From Bugula neritina (Eukaryota; Bryozoa; Gymnolaemata; Cheilostomatida; Bugulidae): a DNA stretch of 64,000 nt. How positions within the stretch are numbered: position 1 is the stretch's first letter; each line of letters begins with the position of its first letter. A model generated the notes under the pieces. It ran no database searches and had not been told where the DNA came from. It saw only the letters and a list, made by a program, of their open reading frames with translations. A program made the translations under genes and the position numbers. The stretch spans positions 22,659,767 to 22,723,766 of the forward strand of contig OZ037766.1 of NCBI GenBank assembly GCA_964035545.1, written 5' to 3'. Below are positions 48,301 to 59,124 of this stretch, in pieces.

Positions 48301-51300
48301 GCCACAAATGCTGATCTCTGCCTCCGGCACAAAAGGTTTCATTCGATTTAACCGAAGGAACCATTTCCATGATGCGCATAATGCGAAGGAAAATTTTCAT
48401 CGAAGGAGCCGTTCGGTGTAATTTCCGGCTGCGGTTTTGCTTCGATGCAACTGTTTCCATAGGGCGAATGAGCAAATCCATTCGCATAATGCGATAATGG
48501 AAACGCAGTGAAAGGCTTGTGTGTAGCATAATTACTTATGTTGTACTTTTGATACATATTATTTTATCTTATGAGCTCTACCATGCTCTTATTTCTATCT
48601 TAAGATTGCAATCATAGCCTAATTTTTAAAGTTTACTGAAGGAAAAGGTGGTGTGTGTATATGTTACCATACTTATAAAATAGGGAGCGAGGACTTTTGT
48701 AGTGTGCTCTTGAAAAACTAGAGTGTTTATGTATGCCGCAGCGAAAGAGATATTTGATACGGATTGATTTTCGTTGTTCTAATAGATAGTATTAGGCTCT
48801 GTTGAAATCAATTGATTTACAAGCTACTTTTTTTAGTATTTTGTAATCTGATACTTTGAGTAGTTTACTGTCTTCCTAATGCTTTGCTTGAAACTATTTA
48901 GTATGATATATTGGTATAGCCAGCCAACAAGCTTGCCATTTACTCGACATTACTGCTATATTCTAATGTGCTAAGTCACCTCAGCTACCAACTGGTGATG
49001 GTTTGCTTAGCGATCAGCTTATAGTAACCCAGAATGAAGTGCTGTAAATAGATTGTGATCTTGACTTGTGTTTTAGCTGAGTTTGGTGACTATGAGGATG
49101 TGGAAGTTGACGATGGGTTCACTAAAGACATAGATTTGATGCTAAAACAGGCTGCCCCAGTAGAATACAAAGTCATTGAAGCGTGGAAAGAGCTTAGGTA
49201 TATGCACAACATCAACATAAGTAAATACTGTGAATAAAGCTGCATAATTTTTCAGCATTTGTCAATATTTTTCAGCTAAAACACTGCAGAGTGTTTTAAT
49301 GTTTGTCACCATTGCTCACTCGAATAAGATTGGTTTAAAGAGATTTTACAGGAGGCTGATGACTTTTAGTCTAGGTGCAATCTTATAGCTGAGGTGCTGA
49401 GCATTTCAGTAAATACACGGAATAAATATACATAAATAGAAAATATTAAAAGAACAAAATTATTAAAGTATTTTCCAGAAGCTGTTGGTCAAAAATATTA
49501 AATTTATACTAAACTTTACCTTGTAGCAGCAGATCAACCTATTCTTTAGGTTGACCTGCTGTTACTATCTGTTTCTTTAATAGGGTTGCAATCTTCATTT
49601 TGGTAAATTAATTTTGGTGTGTTTATGTACAAAATGTGGCAAATGCACTAAAATAAGTTTCAAGCTGGGTTTCTACAAATTTTCTCAATAGCCTACAAGT
49701 TTCTTTTTACTTTAAGCCATGCTGGAAAAATAGCATAAGAAATTCAAATTAGCAAATTGGCATCTGATGCCCTTCTTGGTGTCACCAATAAACCTTACAG
49801 GTTTATCAGATGCTGATGCTAGCTGTGTGCCCCAGCTACTCTCTGCTTATTGCAATTGTCATTAAAATGTCAATATCTTGAAGGCAAAATATTTAGAATA
49901 TTTAAAATCAATATCATTGTATAGTAATGAATAAAAACCACTCATACCAACACAAAAAGAGTCTGCCATATTTTCAGTAATGCATTAGGAAATTGTGTTT
50001 AAATGTTCATCTCAGTCACACAAAGCTTTATTCTTCTTAAACATTTTAGTGGCAGCTCAGTAATTGGTTTTATTATTATCCTCGCAGCCTTATAAAGTTG
50101 ATAGGTTCTTCAACATGGGGTTTGGAATCTTCCGCATATGTTTTAACTAATTTGATTAATACATTTTCTCATTGTAATTCATAAAAGCATGATTTTTAAA
50201 CTTCAAGTTATAGAAGCATTTAAAAGAATTGCTTAGATGTTTTCAGTCAGCTAGCACTTATTACTGTTTGAAAACGGAAAAACATGCCGTTTGATACCAT
50301 GAACAAATAAAATTAGCCAAATGTCCAAACATATATTATTATTAAAGTATCATTTAAACTTACATAAATACATTCATTAGAATACCTCTTATAACGTCCA
50401 AATTGTTCTGGTGCGTCATTTTTTAATATTTAAATTCGATAAGTCTCACTCTCTAGTGATGTCAAAAAATACCAATTAACAAAATTTATTTTTGAATCAG
50501 GTAAATTTCTATTTCAAATTTTAATTTTAAGCCTGGCAATTAAAGTTTGGCTGAATTTTTCAGTAGAATTGAAATTTAAACATTTTCCTTTTCAAGTATA
50601 ATAATTGTAAGTTAAATGTAGATAAATGTGATAATATTATAGCAGCTATATATGTCACAGCTGGAAATTTAAGTTATTTTTGCAGTACTTTGATAGAGTT
50701 TTCTATATTCAGGAATATTTTTCACACAATATTTTATCAAGTTGGATTAGTATTAGCTAACTCCACCTGTTATAGCCTGCTTTCTTGGCCTGAGTACAGT
50801 GCAATTCTCTAGTGTGTACAAGTCAATTGACGATTGATTACTCTCAGTGTATCCATTATATTTATATTATGTAAATCAAGTCCTGTGCTAATACCACTTT
50901 TCATACAGTACTATGTTTTGTCTGGTGTTCTCGTGATATTGTATACATTACTTCTTTCCAACAACACTCATGCTGGTAGAGAATAAAAGCTAGTGGTAGT
51001 TTGGCTTCACTGTTAACCACATTGTGTTATAGATGTAGATGTAGGTATACTGTAACATCATTTGCTATTTGATTAGTGCTAGTAGTTACTTATGTTTGGC
51101 GCTTTTAGAATGATTCCATTTACAATGGTTGCATCGTGTATCTTTCAAAACGCTGAAAATTAGTGAATGATAGCTAAATCATATGTTGAACTTCACATTG
51201 TTCAGTCACAGTTTATAGTGTATTTTGTTGTATAATAGCTTTTAAAATAACGACCACAGTTGAATGCTTTTAGCAATTTTAAATTTTCAATAAATAATAA

Positions 51301-54300
51301 AATACAATTTAACCATTTTCCGTGATCAATCACTCATAGATCAAATATTTTTTTGTACAGCAACTGAAAAGGGTAGTGAGTAGTGAGAATTGTACTTAAT
51401 CATGACTAATTTAAGAGCCAGCTGCAGTTGTCTACTTTCCTAGCTGTTGCTTGACATTTAAGAACTGGATAAATATCAAAACTAAGCCATCAGTTTATTT
51501 TTACAATATAGTCTATTTTTACTACTTTGCTTGTGTTATTGTAGGATGCTTGTGTTTAGAAATTTACTGCTCCTCTACTGCATTATAGCATTATTTCCTC
51601 CCTTCTATCTATTGATAAATTTAGCTGGCAATAAGTATCCAGTATTTTCTGTCAAACTTGGAGTTGTACCCACTTTATTTTAGGCCATTGCAAACCAAGT
51701 TGTTGGTTTACTACTTTTTTACTAAATATAATCTGTAATTTGTATTAACATATTCAAATTAGCTAATCATTGATATATCAGGGCACATAATTCCGATCAA
51801 GTAATATATTAATGTTTCAATAGTATTTCCATATTCAGAGTAGTTATTATGTAGCATAAGTTTTTATTTTTATTATACAGTGGATCTACTCCAGCAGAAT
51901 GTGAGGCTAAGTTTATTGATATTGTGAAAGTTTCTGAAACTTATGGAATTGACCCTTTAGTTGTGAAGGTAAACATTACTGATGTCTATATAATGTCCAC
52001 TATTTAATAATGGATAACGCAACTTGGAGAGGCTGATATTTCAACCTCTGCTGATAGCCACAGCACCAGACTTTGATAGTCAATAGGAGATTGGGTAGTT
52101 TATTGATGCACCCCTTACTTTGGGTTTATATTTTAGTACTAAAAGCTTTCTAAATGCGGTTGGGAAAATAATTTTTTCGGAGCACTAAAGTTTTCCAGCA
52201 TTTTTATAATCTAGATCAGATAGCAGAACTAACACTAAATGAATGCATTTCATTTTAATTTTGGTAAATAAGTCATCAACTATTTGGAAGTTATTTAGTT
52301 TTTATGCAAACAGAAATGATGCTGTTACACTCTACTAGAATGTACATACAGATAATCTCACTTTTAGTATAGTATTAATATCAGTAGCTTGTGTAAGCCT
52401 CAAAATTCTGCTAGTAGTTCTGGAATTTTAAATGTTGCTTGACCATGACTGTTGACAGGAAAAGAATAAAGGAGATACTTTTCACATTGGTGCTAATCAC
52501 GCTGGTGTTTTGGTGTTCTTAGCATTTCGTAGAGTCCGACTCATAAAATGGTAAATACTTATTGATATTTTAATATGAAAGTAAAGTTGCATGTTGAAAA
52601 ATCAACAAGCCTGGCCTAACATTGCTTAGCAGTACATCATAACCTTTAACCATGGCCTTGCCAACTAATGCAAATTTTCTTCAACCTCCTACTTGCAGAT
52701 ACTATTATCTTATACTTATTTTAAAGTCATTCTTGCATTCATTATCTTTTTATGAAAACTTCTATAGTAAAGAAACGTCACGTTCTGTTTTTCTCTTCTG
52801 TTGAAACTGGGTGGCTATTTGGCTGATTCATTCATATATTGTGCTAGGACTGTTCAATAAGAGTTGAATCTAAGAGCAAGTTTTTCCATTGTGAAGTTTG
52901 CATATGAGCTAAGAATTTTGATGTTTAAAGTCTAACAATTTCAACTTCAGTATAATTTTATAACATTAATTTCTTATATTATAGGGACTCAGTAATAAAG
53001 TGTAGTTTAGATGGAAAATATGTCTCCATTACTACTAGTGCCAGCCCTGTTCAAGAGGTATGCTCCTTTTACTTTTATGATTTAAAATAATCTAATAATA
53101 GATATTTAATTTTTATTACTTGATAAAGTATAATAATAAAAACATATTTTGTCTCATATTTCATGACTTTGGAAATTAAAAAGAATCTAACAATTTTCAA
53201 AAGTTCTGTTGGTATTTCTTTTTCTAGAAACATCCACGAGAGGTACTCAAGTATAAGTGTGCAGAAGAAACAGATGCTAAACTCCTGTGGGCCAATATTC
53301 TTGACCAGCAGTCGTTCTTTACTCTCCACAGCACTGAGCAAGTGAAGAAAATAAAATCTGGAGGACTATTCAGTCGTACTAGTAGCTTTAGGTTCAGGTT
53401 TGTAGACTTTTCCGTAGTTTGTATCAGTTTAGCTGCTCTTGGACTCATGTTAGCTGGTCTGATTGTCACTCAGTCTTATTCACCAACCATTCATTTATTC
53501 AGTGTCACTCACAAATCATTCAATCACTAACTATCACTTACTAATTGCTATCAACTTCATTGCTAACCATTCAGTTTCTTAGCTCTTTTATTCAGCTTTA
53601 TTCAAATGTTCTTACAACTGCTCACTAATCACAATCAATTTTATTGCTAACCTTTAATTTTTTGTTTTTTGTTGTTTCTTCAAATTGATTCCAATATTCT
53701 TACTTTATTCTAATATGCTTACAACTACTCACTATTTGTCACTCCTAACTAGCCATTTTACTATCAGCCAACAACTGTCTTGCTACAGTGGTCGATGCTA
53801 CGACGAAGTGGTAACAACCAGTAGGAAGATCCTTCGAATGGCTCCGGATTTCGTGAGAGCTTCTTCCACCTCTCTGAATCACAGTCTCAACATCCGCACT
53901 TCTAGAAAGCGGCTTGCCAATAACAGACATTCCATTGGCGCTATTCCCCATTCTAAATGTACGTATATACTGTATAGTGTATATACATAATGATACGACG
54001 TATCTGTGGAATGTGAAAGTTTACATGTGTAATGTTACACATACTGCAGCAGCTACTTTTCTTAGTTATTTTTGCTAATTTACAACACAGCTTCATTATA
54101 ATTGTAAGTTTTTTTTAAAGTTTTATTGCTTATTTTTAGCCAGAAAATTTTAGTTGAAATACTTTCTGTTTCAATTTGTAAGAATTGTAAGTCATCTCTG
54201 CAGTTCACATTGAATAGATAACTCCACAATTGGATAATTAATAACTTTTATGCAAAAGATGATGTTTATATAATTTCACAATATAATAATTGTGATTAGG

Positions 54301-55816
54301 ACTTTTGTTATTTTAAAGTGTGTCCATAATATCATTACCTCACAACTAGTGAATAAATAAATACTTTAAAAAAATGATTTTTATCTGTAAGCACTGAATA
54401 CTTTTATAGCTATGCCCTTGACCTCAGACGCCCAGGCCGGCCTATCAGATTCCGGTATAAACAACTCGGAAAGTGCATCCTCAAACCACACCCTCTCTGC
54501 TTTGGATGAGACTTTAGAACGACCCTTTAAGTTACCAGCTTTTTTGGAAATTCCTCCTCCTTCCAGTTCACTCGAAGATGCAGCAATTTCTCAGTCTTTA
54601 AAGCCTCCAGGTAAAAGTTGTACCCCAGGAAGGTATGAAAGCTTGTTTGACGTACTACAGCTACACACTTTATAGCCGCACACTACTTTATAATGTGAAC
54701 TATGTGTGTGTGCTTAGTATGGTGCATGGTATGGAATATTTGCAATACAATAGTTTCTTTAGTATACACCCATTGCCTGATGTGCACACTGTGATAATGG
54801 GGTATTTAAATTCCACTTTATTTTCTTAATCGCACAATACAGAAACCATGATATATATAATAATTATAGTATTCACTAAATGTTTACTTGAGACAACATA
54901 CGCACATTAATGTCTCCATGATGTATACACAGATGACTTCATCAGCACACTATGTGTACCAAGAAGGTTGCATACTGACTCTCAATTTGTGGTTCCAGTT
55001 GGAAGTGGAGAAGGTTCCGGAAGTTCAGGTGCAGACGAGTTTGAAGATAGTGTGGATTACGATGAGCTGACAGATTCCCTGCTTACTTCCACTTTTCTTA
55101 CCGCCACACCAGCTGTTCAAACTGAAGCATGTTTCCAAAGCAGTCAGCTCCTTGCTGTCCCACCAGACAATGGTATCTCAGACCAGTTGCAGTTATCTCC
55201 TCGTGTTCAATTGGATAACACTTCATTATCTCCCCCACCTCCTCAAGATGAAGTGGATAGTCATGATACAATACATGATAAAACTAAGAGTGATAGTCAA
55301 ACTGATCCCAAGACAAAAAGTGATGATAATTTAATGAAAACTAATGGGAGAATGCCACATGGCGCCATCCCCAATGAGGAGCAAGCAAGTGGGTTGGTTC
55401 CTGGTGCTCTTGAAGACCTTTGTCTCCCAGGGTACATTGTAGGGACTACTGTACCTCCTCTGGTAGACTGTGAACCTGACATTACATATGACCCCCTTAG
55501 TGAGTCAACCAAAGGGGAACTCAGGCTGTATCTTGACCAACTAGAAGAGACGGAATCAGAGCTCGGATCTTCAGTGTCGGGTCGTTCTGGTCGGCTCACT
55601 CCCATCTCTACACCAAGATCTCTCATTCATTTTTTCACAATGTTCTGTTTAATAACCTTTGGTGTTATTTTACTTCTCGCTTATATCCTGTTTGAGTCCA
55701 GCTGGCTTAGCAACCAGTTGGAGGGTTTAAAACACTCAGAATCCGTGTTGCTTGCAAAGGAAGTGTATTATACTCCAATTAGAACTAAGCTTCTTTCACT
55801 ACTTGGTTATGCTTAA
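42340..55816 (+). CDS. FERM domain-containing protein, FRMD3/FRMD5-like, with C-terminal membrane helix
   Basis: Thirteen exons splice in frame to 737 residues: 42340-42441, 44663-44767, 45651-45693, 46483-46561, 47028-47125, 49077-49197, 51881-51968, 52459-52550, 52985-53057, 53228-53397, 53789-53958, 54410-54632, 54967-55816. FERM lobes: ubiquitin-like F1 (TYTCKVRLFRDSDFISVSFQ; LNLVEKYYFGLRY), helical F2 (REEITRSYQIYMQLRRDVFHGRL, then EFGDYEDVEVDDGF) and PH-like F3 (TYGIDPLVVKEKNKGDTFHIG). A FERM-adjacent Ser/Arg stretch (LFSRTSSFRFRSGRCYDEV) follows. A long acidic, Ser/Pro-rich linker leads to one hydrophobic helix near residues 677-697 and a short tail. FRMD3 and FRMD5 share this plan but are shorter (about 570-600). 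Family knowledge: such proteins link membrane proteins to the cortical cytoskeleton. The start ATG at 42340 is the first in frame. Confidence 0.88.
42440..42790. repeat. Cryptic simple-sequence block at FERM-gene intron 1 start
   Basis: Begins right after exon 1: ACTAATAGTAATAGTAATAC words, then GAGTATCAGTATGAGTATGG and CATAGTGATAGTGATAG words. Confidence 0.6.
47762..48510. mobile_element. TIR element (MITE-like) in a FERM-gene intron
   Basis: Perfect 14-bp terminal inverted repeats CACTGCGTTTCCAT (47762-47775 and 48497-48510), with subterminal GCGAATG, CCGTACGGAT and TTTCCAT words repeated in both orientations. Length is 749 bp and there is no transposase frame. I could not find a clear target duplication, so the superfamily is open. 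Confidence 0.6.
49524..49566. repeat. Short near-perfect hairpin in a FERM-gene intron
   Basis: GTAGCAGCAGATCAACCTA pairs with TAGGTTGACCTGCTGTTAC at 17 of 19 positions, with a loop of about 5 nt. Confidence 0.55.
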
Positions 55817-56949
55817 AGAATTCAATTCTTGGTATATAGCATGAGCAATATTCTATCTCATTCCTGTTTTACAAGATAACAAAGTTTATTTAATCAAAAT
55901 ACGTTTATGTCGTTACCCAGTGATTTGACGTCAAGGTTTTAGTCAGCATTCTTGGTGACTGATAAGCAATTTCTATTCCAATAGTCTTTTCAATGTTGAG
56001 CCGATAAGGTTTTTTATTGGCCCAGTTGTACTCAGTTATTTGATCATTAATCTAGTGAAGGTTCTTGTGTTCAAGCTACGACCTTTTTATATGTCCTGAA
56101 TTTGATTGTCCTAGTCCTTTGACGCTGGTGTTTCACTCCTGTTTCACTGTCTCACTATACTCTGCTTCAACTTTCGATGGCTGTTTTGTGTTTTAAGCAG
56201 GGTTCAATGTGAAATATTTGAATGTCTGCATTCTGCTGAGCAATATTTTCAGATGTCTTTTACTATTTGTATCAGTTTTCACCTTACATATATATAGCAT
56301 AGCATGCCTTTGTTCTGTCAAAATATAGTTTTTATATATATTTTATATTTATTCATGTTTTATGTGTTTTCTTGTCATCAGTTCATTTACTCTCTCACGA
56401 TCTAGATATGATATTTTTATTTATGACTTGTCATTTTATTAGAATTTCATCAATACATAGATGTACATGTAGTTTTACCTAAGCTTGTTGTTTTGAAATA
56501 TTTCCTATAAGTTATATAGTTAAATTATGTACATGTACAACTGCTATAAAACCTTATTCTTGATCTCTGAAATAATCTCAATAAGTGCTCAATTAAAACT
56601 TTTGCAAATTCTTATTAGGCAACTTGGAAAAAAATTATACTCAAGATCAGAATGATTTTCAAAACTTCCCAAACATTACTGTTGGAGTAACAGGTGGGCA
56701 TAGCAAAAACTAGGGAAAGGATTGCAAGAGCATGATAAATAAAAACATTATATTCCACATAGATGAATTATAATACGAAGAACATATATAGTTATATTAA
56801 TACCTATGTAATTATAGCATATTTTTATTACTATTATAACAATCTAGTATGACTGTACATTGCTGTTTATAGTTATATTTTATTTAACCCACTGCTAAAT
56901 TCATATCCGGCAGTGTTTCTAATCTTAGAGTTGTGCTCTTTTTAAGAGT

Positions 56950-57081
56950 TTTCGATTGATAATGGCCCCACTTGGTAACGGCCAAAATGTTTACTGGTTG
57001 CTATTATAGCGCCGCCTACGAATTCATCAACATGAACACCCACGTTTGTTGAGCAACCCTATGTCGATTTGAATACTGACG
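56950..57081 (+). other. Possible untranslated first exon of an unseen gene
   Basis: Locally GC-richer sequence (GCGCCGCCTACG at 57009-57020) ends at a strong donor, GACG|GTGAGT (57081/57082). No open frame leads into the donor. If real, gypsy element 2 sits in its first intron. Weak evidence. Confidence 0.22.
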
Positions 57082-57229
57082 GTGAGTTGCACGGTGTACT
57101 GTGTTGCAAATAAGCACCACTGAGGTAGTTGCAAAACGCTCTGTAAATGTACTGTATAAAATCACATATACCGTAGCTAAAAACTGCAAGTTTAAGTTTA
57201 TATTAAAGATAACTCATTACGGTTATGAC

Positions 57230-57720
57230 TGTAACTTAAAGTTACTAATGGTGATGCTAATACTAATACTAATAGTAATAGTAATGGTAATCAATATTGA
57301 ATTTAATATTTTATTTAATATTTGTTGAATAATTGTATTGAGATCTATAAACATTTGTTTAAAACAGCAACTATTTCAAGTCTAGTTATGTATATTGAAG
57401 TTGGCACACTCAATGATTATTTCGAAGTGCTTTCCGTTTAAAATGTCCATCTAAAACATTTGGTTTCATTCAAGTTCTAAGTCTTGAAGTAGACTTATAG
57501 TTGCACAGTATACTGAATTTAATTGTCATAATGATAGTCATACAAATTGCTTTTGTAACTATTATGATTATTGTGAATTAAGATTATGATTTGAATAAGA
57601 ATTTTAACCCAGTTACTGATTAGCGCTAGTACAAGTAACACTGTAAGTATACAGTTAATTATACTTAATGCCATTAAAACTAGTATTAACGAATGATTAC
57701 TAATGTGTTACTAATTTTGA
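57230..57720. repeat. Cryptic simple-sequence block before element 2
   Basis: GCTAATACTAATACTAATAG words, then CATAATGATAGTCATAC and TATGATTATTGTG words, weaker than the other blocks. Confidence 0.45.
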
Positions 57721-57823
57721 TTACTTTTATTCTAAAAGAATACGTTTAGAATTAATTTCAAAAGTTATAATAAAGAAAAATATTGTGATAGATTATGCCT
57801 TGGTTTGTTCTTTTGTTCAATAA

Positions 57824-58132
57824 TGTTAATTGGGGTCCGAAATTCGGAGTTCCGAGTTTCGGCTTGACCGAAGATCGGTTCCCCCGATCTTCGGGCCTGC
57901 CGAATTTCGGAGCTACCGAACTTCGGGCCACACACACAAAAGATTCTTTGTTTTATGTTCTTTTGTTCGCTGTATATAAAAGCAGGCGAGTTACGGTGTT
58001 AAGCCAGTCTACTACTGGAGCTCGCCTAGACAAGTTGACATTATTTTTATACTATAATAAACATTTGGAACTCTACTACTTCAACCTATCTTGTTCTGCA
58101 CTAAGTTACATTCAACCCACAAGTTTATCACA
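57824..58132 (+). repeat. 5' LTR of element 2 (boundaries inferred)
   Basis: Starts TGTTAATTGG and ends ATCACA one base before the primer site, giving 309 bp, close to the 305 bp of element 1. The left border is inferred because the 3' LTR is not in the window. It contains a cluster of CCGAA/TTCGG inverted words (57837-57927), a TATATAAA box at 57973-57980 and AATAAA near 58055. Confidence 0.8.
57973..57980 (+). promoter_or_regulatory. LTR TATA box
   Basis: TATATAAA, about 160 bp from the primer site and downstream of the palindromic cluster, is well placed as the core promoter of element 2. Confidence 0.65.
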
Positions 58133-58133
58133 T

Positions 58134-58153
58134 TGGTGGCAGCGGTGGGATTC
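58134..58153 (+). promoter_or_regulatory. Primer binding site (tRNA-Leu type), element 2
   Basis: TGGTGGCAGCGGTGGGATTC matches the remembered 3' end of tRNA-Leu(UAG) over 20 nt, one base after the LTR. Confidence 0.85.
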
Positions 58154-58178
58154 TGAATACTAGTGTAAGAAGAACAAG

Positions 58179-59084
58179 ATGGCTCCAGGGGATGAGGAGG
58201 CAACCCCTGGAGCAGCCGCGACACCAACCCTCACTGTGGAGGCTTTGGTGACAGCCCTCCGAAAGTTGCAGGGGACAGGGCAGGCGCCACCTGGTGACAG
58301 GTACCGCCTCAGTCCCCCAACTTTTGGAGGTGATGGGGATGTGGAGCAATTCATCCGGGAGTTCCAGGACGTGGCCACCATCGCTGAATGGCCAGTGCCG
58401 GTGCGCGTCCTCCAACTCCGGGCCTGTTTGACAGGCCGGGCCAAGAGTTTCGCTCTGGGGCCCGATGAAGCACACATCTTACGTGCCCTAAGGGCCAGGT
58501 TTGGCATGACGTCAGAGGAGGCGTCTGACCGCCTACAGGCCCTGAGAAGGGACAGGAGGACATCATTGGAGGACCACGCCAACGTGGTGGAACGCTTGGC
58601 CCAGGCTGCTTTCAGCCAGGCTACCGGAACGGAAAGACAGCGCCTGGTGTACAACGCGTTTTTCCGGAGTATAAATCATCCTGACCTCCAACGCTATTGG
58701 ATGGCTGGCAAGGTGGGCAGCCTGGACGAAGCTCTGGAAACGGGTAAAGCCTATTTCCAGGTAGAAGAGCTTCAAGGACCAAGATTCGCCGCCCGCCAGG
58801 TGGTCGATGAGGAGACCGCCCTGCCTGCTAAACCCCAAGTAGCGGCCGCAGCAACTAAATCACTCGAGCAGACGCAGCTCACCATGTTAATGGACATGAT
58901 GAAAGGCCTGCAGGCTACAGTGACGAAGTTGCAGAGCGAACAGGCGGATAGGCGGGCTCCCCGTTCACGGGACAACCCTGTCCGCCCATCTCTACTAACC
59001 TGTTGGGGGTGCGGGGTGCAAGGGCATGTGAGGAGGCACTGCCCTAGAGGCCAAGGGCCTTTAAACACCCAAGGCTCACGGTAA
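58179..59084 (+). CDS. Element 2 gag (301 residues)
   Basis: ATG at 58179 follows the primer site. The capsid-like region contains GDVEQFIREFQDVATIAEW and a matrix of helices. Near the end (about residue 273) there is a CCHC zinc knuckle, CWGCGVQGHVRRHC. The frame ends TAA at 59082-59084. The last 36 nt overlap the open -1 frame of pol. It packages element RNA into particles, by family knowledge. Confidence 0.93.
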   Translation: MAPGDEEATPGAAATPTLTVEALVTALRKLQGTGQAPPGDRYRLSPPTFGGDGDVEQFIREFQDVATIAEWPVPVRVLQLRACLTGRAKSFALGPDEAHILRALRARFGMTSEEASDRLQALRRDRRTSLEDHANVVERLAQAAFSQATGTERQRLVYNAFFRSINHPDLQRYWMAGKVGSLDEALETGKAYFQVEELQGPRFAARQVVDEETALPAKPQVAAAATKSLEQTQLTMLMDMMKGLQATVTKLQSEQADRRAPRSRDNPVRPSLLTCWGCGVQGHVRRHCPRGQGPLNTQGSR

Positions 59085-59124
59085 CTTCCGCCAACCGTGG
59101 GCCTCACGCCAATCCCATCCGGGA
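59060..59124 (+). promoter_or_regulatory. Predicted -1 ribosomal frameshift signal, element 2
   Basis: Slippery heptamer T TTA AAC in the gag frame (59060-59066); 6-nt spacer; 10-bp stem 59073-59082 with 59094-59103 (one G-U pair); 11-nt loop. Loop bases 59086-59090 could pair with 59120-59124 as a pseudoknot. The pol frame has a TAG at 59045-59047, so pol can only be entered within this short overlap. Confidence 0.85.

Larger units (their letters stand above)
55817..57823. other. 3' flank of the FERM gene and region before gypsy element 2
   Basis: The 3' UTR of the FERM gene probably runs several hundred bases. A possible non-coding first exon ends with a donor at 57081. A cryptic simple-sequence block lies at 57230-57720. 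No coding exon is supported. Confidence 0.45.

Noticed and set aside
53342-53530. Alternative hydrophobic frame downstream of FERM exon 10
   Set aside because: It reads through the exon 10 donor into intron sequence with repeated TCATTCA words; the spliced frame continues the family sequence.
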